Of a stretch of 21,211 bases of DNA, positions 1 to 6,410 are shown one piece after another. The position numbers and the translations under genes are program-made. Within the stretch, counting starts at the first letter, position 1. Every line of letters starts with the position of its first letter. The notes beneath the pieces are model-generated. The model worked only from the letters and a program-made list of their open reading frames with translations. It made no database searches and was not told the DNA's origin. The DNA comes from Actinomycetota bacterium (GTDB lineage Bacteria; Actinomycetota; Acidimicrobiia; Acidimicrobiales; Ilumatobacteraceae): the NCBI GenBank assembly GCA_009705865.1, contig WLSJ01000013.1, forward strand, positions 1 through 21,211. The letters are read 5' to 3'.

Positions 1-25
1 ATTGGGTGACTATCGCAGTCGGCAT
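1..25 (-). CDS. atpF: ATP synthase F0 subunit b, 5' end only (partial)
   Basis: Only the first eight codons (MPTAIVTQ) are inside the window; the gene runs off the left edge. An ATG on the minus strand is preceded by AGGAG with a six-base spacer, a good ribosome binding site. It lies 59 bases downstream of atpE on the same strand. The b subunit forms the peripheral stalk that holds F1 to F0, and atpF follows atpE in almost all actinobacterial atp operons. The identity therefore rests on position and the start signal, not on the eight residues. Confidence 0.6.
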
Positions 26-84
26 TTCAGCTCCTGGACTCTGCTTGCGCAAAGATCGATTGTGTATGTGGACTCAAATTCGCT

Positions 85-357
85 TTATGCGAACTTGAGA
101 AGAATGAACACCACGAAACCGATAAGCGCAAGCGCTTCGGTAAATGCGATGCCCAAGAACATGGTGGTACGAACCATGCCGGCTGCTTCTGGCTGACGTG
201 CCATCGCCTCGACGGATTTACCGACGAGGTAACCGATGCCAATGCCAGGCCCGATTGCAGCAAGACCGTAGGCATAGCCTGCGCTCGCTGCTGCTGCATT
301 GTTCTTCAACTCGGCAGGTGTCATTTCTGCCGATACGAGTCGTGCAATTGCTTCCAT
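85..357 (-). CDS. atpE: ATP synthase F0 subunit c
   Basis: A 90-residue two-helix membrane protein that forms the rotating c-ring of F0 and carries protons across the membrane. Helix 1 (about 25-46) holds the glycine ladder GPGIGIG at 36-42, the polar loop RQPE is at 54-57, and helix 2 carries the ion-binding carboxylate Glu74 in FTEAL. The first helix lacks the Gln that co-ordinates sodium in Na+-type rings, so proton use is inferred. The N-terminus is about ten residues longer than the shortest homologues. The ATG chosen has AGGAG seven bases upstream, whereas the internal Met12 has no such site. It lies 47 bases after atpB and before atpF. Confidence 0.97.
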   Translation of the reverse strand: MEAIARLVSAEMTPAELKNNAAAASAGYAYGLAAIGPGIGIGYLVGKSVEAMARQPEAAGMVRTTMFLGIAFTEALALIGFVVFILLKFA

Positions 358-404
358 TGTTTTCTCCTATGTGGTTTGTAGTTGGGTGGGAGATCTTTTA
401 TTGA

Positions 405-1163
405 TCAGTGCTCGGGATGCGTCGCGCCACCGATATAGACGGCGGTCAACATAGCGAAAATGTATGCCTGCAGGAACGCAACCAACACTTCAAACGAAGT
501 GAGGAATACGAGCATGAAGAACGGAAGGATTCCGACAGGAATCAGGATCTTGTCTTTGGCTTGAAACAATGCTTCTGACAAGAGTGCGAACGTAACGAGA
601 AGAATATGTCCGGCCATCATGTTGGCGAACAAACGAACAGCCAATGAGAACGGGCGAACAATGATCGCTGAGATGAACTCAATTGGCGTTACAAGAATGT
701 AGAGAGCCTTCGGAACTCCTGGAGGAAAAAGTGTGCTCTTGAAGTAGCCGAGAAGACCTTGATGCTTAATTCCGGTGACGTTGTAAATAACCCACACCAT
801 GAGCGCAAGGAACAACGGAACAGCCATACGTGCTGTTGCTGGCATCTGGAAGAACGGAATGATTCCGGGAACGTTGCACAAGTAAATGAACAAGAACATT
901 GTGAGCAAGAACGGCGTCCATGCAAGTCCGTCTTTACCCATTGTCTGCATGACAACGCCGTCTTCAATGAATTCAACAATGACTTCTGCCAAGTTACGAA
1001 TTCCCTTTGGGGCTTCCTTGTGATCTTGACGAACTGCAAGTAAGAAAATTGTGATGCTGATAACAGCAGCAAGAACAGCGATTAACGCAATCTTGTTGAA
1101 ACTTGGAAATAGATCTTTCCAAACAAGGATCGAGTTAATTTCTGGAAAATCGAGAGCAATCAC
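405..1163 (-). CDS. atpB: ATP synthase F0 subunit a
   Basis: A 252-residue, mostly hydrophobic protein with about five or six membrane helices. It is the static half of the F0 proton channel. The conserved block RPFSLAVRLFANMMAGH (170-186) contains the essential arginine, Arg177, equivalent to E. coli Arg210, which faces the c-ring carboxylate. The C-terminal helix FEVLVAFLQAYIFAMLTAVYI (about 224-244) is also typical. Translation starts at GTG with AAGGA seven bases upstream; no other start lies nearby. It follows atpI by 11 bases and precedes atpE, the usual atp operon order. Length is normal for actinobacteria. Confidence 0.97.
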   Translation of the reverse strand: MIALDFPEINSILVWKDLFPSFNKIALIAVLAAVISITIFLLAVRQDHKEAPKGIRNLAEVIVEFIEDGVVMQTMGKDGLAWTPFLLTMFLFIYLCNVPGIIPFFQMPATARMAVPLFLALMVWVIYNVTGIKHQGLLGYFKSTLFPPGVPKALYILVTPIEFISAIIVRPFSLAVRLFANMMAGHILLVTFALLSEALFQAKDKILIPVGILPFFMLVFLTSFEVLVAFLQAYIFAMLTAVYIGGATHPEH

Positions 1164-1174
1164 GTTGTGGTCCT

Positions 1175-1651
1175 TCAGGGTGTCTCAGCGGCGCTTGACG
1201 ATGAATATTCTTGCGCATTGGGACGCAATCCAGGAAATGCTAGAGAAGCTGCGATAAATCGCATCTCCCAGAACAGCAATCCGAGATGGGTGACGATAAT
1301 TGTTATCCCCAGCGCTGGAAGGGATACCCATGACACGTCGCGCACCAAAAAGACAGCAAGAGAAATAAGCCCAAGACGCAAGAGGAAACCGAACAAGGTG
1401 ACCCCCATCATGAGCGCTAGTGAAATGGGCGCCGCCCAAGAGATCAAAGCAGCCGCAAGCCCAAAGTTCATAAGGACTAGCGCTAATCCGAGGCCAGCTG
1501 ACCATGCCCCGGTCAACCCCCAAATAACCCCGGCAATCACCATGATCAGGGGGGCCACAATCAGTCCTCGACGGATGATGTCACGTGACACCGTGACCTC
1601 TGGAGCCTGACCCGCTGAGGCCATCGCAAGTGGCGACAATTTCTCATTCAT
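1175..1651 (-). CDS. atpI: ATP synthase protein I-like membrane protein
   Basis: A 158-residue protein with about four predicted membrane helices (roughly 29-46, 50-72, 77-103 and 108-128) and a short polar Ser/Glu-rich tail. It sits immediately before atpB, where AtpI-family proteins are found; these are thought to help c-ring assembly or to act with AtpZ in Mg2+/Ca2+ supply. The start ATG overlaps the stop of the preceding small gene (ATGA, four bases), so the two are probably translationally coupled. Sequence conservation in this family is low, so the name rests mainly on topology and position. Confidence 0.75.
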   Translation of the reverse strand: MNEKLSPLAMASAGQAPEVTVSRDIIRRGLIVAPLIMVIAGVIWGLTGAWSAGLGLALVLMNFGLAAALISWAAPISLALMMGVTLFGFLLRLGLISLAVFLVRDVSWVSLPALGITIIVTHLGLLFWEMRFIAASLAFPGLRPNAQEYSSSSAAETP

Positions 1652-1911
1652 CGCAGTGTCCCGCGCGACTCTTCGACCCGCTTTTCCTCGAGGTGACGCA
1701 TGGCACTGCTGTAGACGTAATACATCTTGACGAATTGGCCGACAACGGCGAACAAAACCAGGGCGATCATAAAGAGCGGAGTTGTATTGAGCCAGGCATC
1801 AATTCCGAACCCGATACCAAAAAAGACCACAACACTTCCGGCCAGTTCCATCCCTTGAGAAACACCAGCATCCATGGCGACAGGCGCTTTGGGCTTAGGG
1901 AGTAATTTCAA
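1648..1911 (-). CDS. atpZ: AtpZ/AtpI-type small membrane protein, first gene of the atp operon
   Basis: An 87-residue protein with two membrane helices (about 22-40 and 46-65). They flank GIGFGIDAWLNTTPLF (33-47), the Gly-rich-turn, Asp, short linker and Pro pattern of the AtpZ family. AtpZ and AtpI are companions of F0 synthesis genes. The reading frame opens at TTG with AAGG six bases upstream. An in-frame ATG at Met13 would give 75 residues but has no visible ribosome binding site, so TTG is preferred with moderate certainty. The stop overlaps the atpI start by four bases. A strong promoter lies about 50 bases upstream. Confidence 0.75.
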   Translation of the reverse strand: MKLLPKPKAPVAMDAGVSQGMELAGSVVVFFGIGFGIDAWLNTTPLFMIALVLFAVVGQFVKMYYVYSSAMRHLEEKRVEESRGTLR

Positions 1912-1960
1912 GGGATGCCTTAGGGGAAAGGGTCACTTCTGACCTTGTGAAACAAAGAAC

Positions 1961-1990
1961 AATCTAGACGGGCGCCGCAAGTCAGGTCAA
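1961..1990 (-). promoter_or_regulatory. Promoter of the atp operon
   Basis: On the minus strand TTGACC (1990-1985) is separated by 18 bases from TAGATT (1966-1961). Both boxes are close to the housekeeping sigma consensus (5/6 for the -35). Transcription would begin near 1954 and leave a leader of about 43 bases before atpZ. A short inverted repeat GGTCA-CTTC-TGACC (1931-1944) lies within that leader. It is the clearest sigma-70-type promoter in the window. Confidence 0.65.
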
Positions 1991-2012
1991 ACCGGAGACC
2001 ACTTTGTTGGGA

Positions 2013-3131
2013 TCAATTGTCGTCAGGGGTTCGATCAAGATCAGGGTGCAAAACGGTGTACAAGAACAGCACAAGTGCGACCAAGCCAAATGGAGCAAAG
2101 TTTGTGGCCCGCTTGTTAAAGACCGGGTACAGCACCAAGGTGGACAACAAAGCTGTCCATAACCACAAAATGGCAACAGCACGACGAGGACCATGTCCGA
2201 GATTGATCAGTCGGTGATGCAAGTGGCCTTTATCTGCTTCAGCGAATCCTTGTCGCTTGCTGACGCGTCGAACTATTGCAAACGCCACGTCAAAAATTGG
2301 TACGCCAAGAATGATAAGCGGAATGGCTAACGGAGCCAGAAAGAAATATGTCTGTCCACTAAATGCCTGAGTTGTGGGGTCTGCTCGCCCACCAACAACA
2401 CTCGTCGACACTGCGACCAACAGACCGAGCAGGTACGCACCACCATCTCCCATAAAAATGCTCGCACCATTGAAGTTGTACGGAAGAAAACCAATACAGA
2501 TACCAACAGTGATGATTGCAATCAACGGGCCGATGTTTGGTTCTGACAAAAGACCAAGCCCTGAAAGATGTCGCGAATAAATAAAGAACGCAGTGGATCC
2601 AATTGCAACAATGCCTGCAGCTAATCCATCAAGGCCGTCAATGAGGTTGATTGCTTGCACCATTCCGAGCAACCACACGACAGTAACAATAGGAATCCAG
2701 TCATTCGATAATTGAAGAACACCCAAGAATGGAACACGAAAATAAAACATCGTGACACCAAACCACACAAGCATCATTCCGGCACCAACAATCGCCAACA
2801 CGCGAGCTGGTGCGGAAACTTCTTTCACATCATCACGCACTCCGATAACAAGAACAACGAGCGCACCAAGCAATACGCCTTTCGGTTCACTGTTGCCGTG
2901 AAACAGCGGGGAGAAACGATCCATCTTCCATGCCAACGCAAGTGCAGCGATGACTCCGGCAAATAGCGCGATTCCGCCAACATCTGGCGTTGGCACTGTG
3001 TGCACTTTGCGCTCATCAGGCATTGCAACCCAATTATGTTCACGTGCAAACCACCGCACGATGGGCGTGGTGATGAACGTGACGAACATCGCACAGAACC
3101 CGATGATGAGATATCCGTTGGTGTCTCCCAT
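2013..3131 (-). CDS. wecA: Undecaprenyl-phosphate glycosyl-1-phosphate transferase (WecA/TagO/Rfe type)
   Basis: A 372-residue polytopic membrane enzyme of the MraY/WecA family. It moves a sugar-1-phosphate, probably GlcNAc-1-P from UDP-GlcNAc, to a polyprenyl phosphate and so starts synthesis of a cell-wall polymer; in mycobacteria the equivalent gene rfe starts the arabinogalactan linker. Visible motifs in order are RDDVKEV (99-105) with the Asp pair, NLIDGLDGLAAG (162-173), FMGDGGAYLLG (226-236) with Asp229, and the histidine-rich cytoplasmic loop HLHHR (303-307). About ten or eleven membrane helices are expected. The ATG start has no clear Shine-Dalgarno site. It follows glyA by 43 bases. 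The same position in Mycobacterium holds rfe next to atpI. The exact sugar cannot be read from sequence. Confidence 0.9.
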   Translation of the reverse strand: MGDTNGYLIIGFCAMFVTFITTPIVRWFAREHNWVAMPDERKVHTVPTPDVGGIALFAGVIAALALAWKMDRFSPLFHGNSEPKGVLLGALVVLVIGVRDDVKEVSAPARVLAIVGAGMMLVWFGVTMFYFRVPFLGVLQLSNDWIPIVTVVWLLGMVQAINLIDGLDGLAAGIVAIGSTAFFIYSRHLSGLGLLSEPNIGPLIAIITVGICIGFLPYNFNGASIFMGDGGAYLLGLLVAVSTSVVGGRADPTTQAFSGQTYFFLAPLAIPLIILGVPIFDVAFAIVRRVSKRQGFAEADKGHLHHRLINLGHGPRRAVAILWLWTALLSTLVLYPVFNKRATNFAPFGLVALVLFLYTVLHPDLDRTPDDN

Positions 3132-3174
3132 TAGTGGATGAGCCTAGATGACCACGTCCAATGGAACATTCCTG

Positions 3175-4431
3175 TCACAATTTGTGCGGATATACAGGGA
3201 ATTTGGCACACAAAGCAGCAACTTTGGATTTCACTCCGGCTACTGCTGAGGCATCATCGCGATTACGCAGGGCTTCTGCGATTAACGATGCGATCACTGG
3301 CATTTCTGCCTCGGTCATTCCTTGCGTAGTCACTGATGGTGTCCCGATGCGAACTCCCGATGTAACAAATGGGCTACGAGGGTCATCGGGAACCGTGTTC
3401 TTGTTCAAAGTGATGCCTGCGTCATCAAGAACCAACTGTGCAACTTTTCCTGTGCATTCAGCATCGAACGGACGAAGGTCAACAACCATTAGGTGTGTAT
3501 CTGTTCCGCCACTGACAAGGCGGAAACCTTCTTTAGTGAGTGCCGCCGCCAACGCTGAAGCATTCTTGACAATTTGGTGCGCGTACACAGAGAACGATGG
3601 GTCAAGTGCTTCACGGAATGCAACAGCCTTTGCTGCAACGGCATGTTCAAGCGGTCCACCTTGGCTACCGGGGAACACTGCTTTGTCGATTGCTTGTGCA
3701 TATTGCGCCTTCGACAAGATGCAACCGCCACGAGGACCGCGCAATGTTTTGTGTGTTGTGAAAGTAACAACATCAGCAAGCGGCACGGGGTTCGGGTGTG
3801 CGCCACCTGCAACAAGACCAGCCAAGTGCGCAATGTCAAACATCAAGAGCGCTCCGACTTCGTCTGCAATTGCTTTGAATGGTTCTGGATCAAGACGACG
3901 TGGGTAACTCGTTGTTCCCGCAACAATCATCTTTGGGCGATGCTTCAGTGCGAGTTCGCGCATCTCGTCAAAGTCGATCCGTTCTTCACCAGAAGTCACC
4001 CCGTACGACTTAAAGTCATACAGAATTCCGCTGGCATTCACTGGCGACCCGTGAGTGAGATGACCGCCGTGGTCAAGACTGAGACCAAGAATCGTGTCGC
4101 CAGGATTCAACAAGCCCAAATAGACAGCCATATTTGCGCTTGCGCCAGAGTGTGGTTGCACGTTTGCATGCTCAGCACCAAACAATTGTTTCACTCGTGA
4201 AATTGCTAACGCTTCGATCTCATCAACGTTGACGTTGCCGCCGTAGTAACGCTTACCGGGGTAACCCTCGCTGTATTTGTTGGTGAGAATTGAACCTGTT
4301 GCGTGCATAACAGCGGGCGACGTGAAGTTTTCGCTGGCAATCAATTGCAATCCGGTCGTCTGGCGAATCCGTTCAGTTTCAAGGAGGTCAAAGACCACAT
4401 TGTCTGGGTCTGTGTCGGAAGGAAAAGGCAC
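3175..4431 (-). CDS. glyA: Serine hydroxymethyltransferase
   Basis: A 418-residue fold-type I PLP enzyme that converts serine and tetrahydrofolate to glycine and methylene-tetrahydrofolate, feeding one-carbon metabolism. Motifs: LIASENF (30-36), KYSEGYPGKRYYGG (52-65), PHSGASANMAVY (93-104), DIAHLAGLVAGG (199-210) with the PLP-contacting Asp199 and His202, and TTHKTLRGPRGG (225-236) with the PLP lysine Lys228. Length is normal. Start is GTG, overlapping the rpiB stop by one base (TAGTG). No strong ribosome site is visible, so coupling to rpiB is likely. Confidence 0.97.
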   Translation of the reverse strand: MPFPSDTDPDNVVFDLLETERIRQTTGLQLIASENFTSPAVMHATGSILTNKYSEGYPGKRYYGGNVNVDEIEALAISRVKQLFGAEHANVQPHSGASANMAVYLGLLNPGDTILGLSLDHGGHLTHGSPVNASGILYDFKSYGVTSGEERIDFDEMRELALKHRPKMIVAGTTSYPRRLDPEPFKAIADEVGALLMFDIAHLAGLVAGGAHPNPVPLADVVTFTTHKTLRGPRGGCILSKAQYAQAIDKAVFPGSQGGPLEHAVAAKAVAFREALDPSFSVYAHQIVKNASALAAALTKEGFRLVSGGTDTHLMVVDLRPFDAECTGKVAQLVLDDAGITLNKNTVPDDPRSPFVTSGVRIGTPSVTTQGMTEAEMPVIASLIAEALRNRDDASAVAGVKSKVAALCAKFPVYPHKL

Positions 4432-4895
4432 TACTTGCTCGATTCTTGTTGCTCGATTTCGGCCAACATCGCTACGCGACGTTCGTGGCGGCCAGCCTCG
4501 AAGGGGGTTGATAAAAATGTTGAGAGAATTTCTTCTGCAAGGCCCTCACCTACAACGCGTGCGCCCATAGACAAGACGTTTGCATTGTTATGCGACCGCG
4601 CCATGCGGGCCGTGTACAAGTCGTTGCACAACGCTGCGCGAACTCCGTGCACTTTGTTTGCAGCAAGTTGTTCGCCTTGACCGCTTCCCCCAAGAACAAT
4701 GCCGAGATCAGCTTTGCCATCACGAACGTGACGACCGACAGCGGCACAAATCGGCGGATAGTCACAGCTCTCAGTGGAATGGGTTCCGAGATCAATGACA
4801 TCATGCCCTTGATTCGTGAGCAACTCGATGAGGTGCTGTTTCAGGGTGTAGCCAGCATGGTCGGCGCCAATTGCAATTGAAGACATCTCCTTCAC
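4431..4895 (-). CDS. rpiB: Ribose-5-phosphate isomerase B
   Basis: A 154-residue RpiB/LacAB-family sugar isomerase interconverting ribose 5-phosphate and ribulose 5-phosphate in the pentose phosphate pathway. The N-terminal IAIGADHAG (7-15) binds the substrate. GGSGQGEQLAANKVHGVRAALC (69-90) carries Glu75 where the E. coli enzyme has its catalytic cysteine; the Mycobacterium tuberculosis enzyme likewise uses Glu. SHNNANVLSMGAR (101-113) is the conserved C-terminal block. The frame opens at GTG. An ATG three codons inside follows AAGGAG with no spacer, so the exact start is unsure. The stop overlaps glyA by one base. It is divergent from the thiolase-like gene, 39 bases away. Confidence 0.93.
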   Translation of the reverse strand: MKEMSSIAIGADHAGYTLKQHLIELLTNQGHDVIDLGTHSTESCDYPPICAAVGRHVRDGKADLGIVLGGSGQGEQLAANKVHGVRAALCNDLYTARMARSHNNANVLSMGARVVGEGLAEEILSTFLSTPFEAGRHERRVAMLAEIEQQESSK

Positions 4896-4899
4896 AGTA

Positions 4900-4928
4900 G
4901 TAGAGGTCTTCCACTAACGACCTAGCGT
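4900..4928 (+). promoter_or_regulatory. Possible promoter giving a leaderless mRNA for the thiolase-like gene
   Basis: A -10-like box TAGCGT (4923-4928) ends seven bases before the A of the ATG at 4935, so transcription would begin at or next to the start codon. There is only a GAGG one base from the ATG, too close for a normal ribosome site. The -35 region (about 4900-4905) is poor. Leaderless mRNAs are common in actinobacteria. Confidence 0.4.
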
Positions 4929-4934
4929 TGAGGC

Positions 4935-6410
4935 ATGACAATTGACCCACGAACCCCCGTTCTGATCGGCACTGGCCAAGTAGTGCAACGTGCAGAGGGT
5001 CTTGACGACGCTCGCGACCCTATTGCTCTCATGGTGGAAGCCATTGCTCTCGCCGCATCCGATGCCGGACTTTCAACTGTGCCGAACCCTGACGCCATTC
5101 GTGTCGTCAGTTTGTTGTCGTGGAGATACGGCAACCCTGCTCATTTCATTGCGAAAGATCTCGGACTCACTCCTCGTGAATTGGGTCTTTCTGCCATGGG
5201 TGGCAACACTCCGCAAACCTTGGTGAACGCCGCATCGCGCCAGATTCTTGCCGGTGAAGCTGACCTTGTCATTTTGACCGGAGGCGAAACAACTCGTACG
5301 CGAGCCAGGTACAACAAAGCTGGCCAAACTCCGGACTGGCGCACAACCGACATTGCCCCTGTTCCCGTTTCAGAAGATCTCACCATGAACATGCCAGAAG
5401 AACTGGCCCGCAAGATCATGATGCCAATCCAGATTTATCCGTTGTTCGAAACTGCACTTCGTGCTCAAGCTGGCCGGTCTATTGCTGATCATCAGGTACA
5501 CATCAGCGAGCTATACGCACGCTTCAGCGCAGTAGCTGCAACGAACCCGTATGCGTGGTCAAAAAAGCAATACTCAGCAGAAGAAATTCGTACTCCATCT
5601 GATGCCAACCGCATGATTGGGTTTCCATATCCAAAACTCATGAACTCAAATAATGACGTCGACATGTCTGCTGCACTTATTTTGTGTTCAGCTGAAAAAG
5701 CAACTGCGCTAGGCGTTCCGCGCGATCGTTGGATCTTTCCTCAATCAGGTAGCGATGCACACGAGCATGCATTCATCTCTCATCGCAATCATTTCTATGA
5801 CACTCCTGCAATTGAATTAGCTGGGCGTCGCGTACTAGAACTTGCTGGGCTATCAATCAACGACATTGACCTCGTAGATCTCTATTCGTGCTTCCCTTCT
5901 GCCGTACAACTTGGTGCAAAATCTCTTGGACTAGACATCAATAGTCAACTCACGCGCACTGGCGGGCTTCAGTTCGCAGGTGGCCCGTGGAACAACTACG
6001 TGATGCACGCCATTGCAACAGTTGCCAATGAACTGCGAAATGGAGTTGGTGCTACGGGACTTGTGTGGGCTAACGGCGGATACACCACCAAGCATGCATT
6101 CGGCGTGTATGCAACGACTCCTCCGAAGAATGGTTTCGCATACGACTATCCGCAAGATCAGATTGATGCATTGCCACGTCGGTCATTGGCGTCACCTGCC
6201 GATGCTGCGGGTGAAATGACCATCGAGGGCTATTCCGTCATGCATGACCGCGAGGGCAACCCCGAGCGTTCAATTGCATCATGCCTTCTCTCTGACGGCC
6301 GACGCGCTTGGGCTGATACCACCGATGTGGCAATCGGTCGCGACATGTGTATCAACGAATGGGTCGGCCGCACGGTTCGAGCTGACGAGTCAGGTACTCT
6401 GCTCGCGTGA
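4935..6410 (+). CDS. Thiolase-like protein (acetyl-CoA acetyltransferase family) lacking the usual active-site Cys
   Basis: A 491-residue protein with the two-lobed thiolase fold (about 1-410) plus a C-terminal extra domain (about 415-491). This layout resembles the SCP-x-like/TLP1-type thiolase-like proteins of mycobacteria. Recognisable blocks: LIGTGQVVQR (10-19), SAMGGNTPQTLVN (86-98) at the normal nucleophile site with no cysteine there, VDLYSCFPSAVQ (314-325) in place of the family's H-D/E-x-F block, GGLQFAGGPWNNY (343-355) and NGGYTTKHAFGVY (380-392) in place of the C-x-G block. It may therefore bind CoA esters without ordinary thiolytic chemistry; Cys319 is the only cysteine in a motif. 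It is the first gene of a plus-strand pair interrupting the minus-strand block. Its stop overlaps the next start as GTGA. Confidence 0.85.
   Translation: MTIDPRTPVLIGTGQVVQRAEGLDDARDPIALMVEAIALAASDAGLSTVPNPDAIRVVSLLSWRYGNPAHFIAKDLGLTPRELGLSAMGGNTPQTLVNAASRQILAGEADLVILTGGETTRTRARYNKAGQTPDWRTTDIAPVPVSEDLTMNMPEELARKIMMPIQIYPLFETALRAQAGRSIADHQVHISELYARFSAVAATNPYAWSKKQYSAEEIRTPSDANRMIGFPYPKLMNSNNDVDMSAALILCSAEKATALGVPRDRWIFPQSGSDAHEHAFISHRNHFYDTPAIELAGRRVLELAGLSINDIDLVDLYSCFPSAVQLGAKSLGLDINSQLTRTGGLQFAGGPWNNYVMHAIATVANELRNGVGATGLVWANGGYTTKHAFGVYATTPPKNGFAYDYPQDQIDALPRRSLASPADAAGEMTIEGYSVMHDREGNPERSIASCLLSDGRRAWADTTDVAIGRDMCINEWVGRTVRADESGTLLA

Noticed and set aside
85..357. Sodium-type c-ring
   Set aside because: The first helix lacks the Gln needed for Na+ co-ordination; only the carboxylate is present.
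1931..1944. Terminator in the gap between the wecA-like gene and atpZ
   Set aside because: The stem is only five base pairs with no following T-run on either strand, and it lies downstream of the predicted atp promoter start.
3161..3907. Plus-strand reading frame of 248 codons opposite glyA
   Set aside because: Antisense to the complete and clearly conserved glyA; its composition reflects the complementary codons and it has no ribosome site or motif.
3574..4200. Plus-strand reading frame of 208 codons also opposite glyA
   Set aside because: Cys- and Trp-rich shadow translation of glyA codons, without protein-like patterns.
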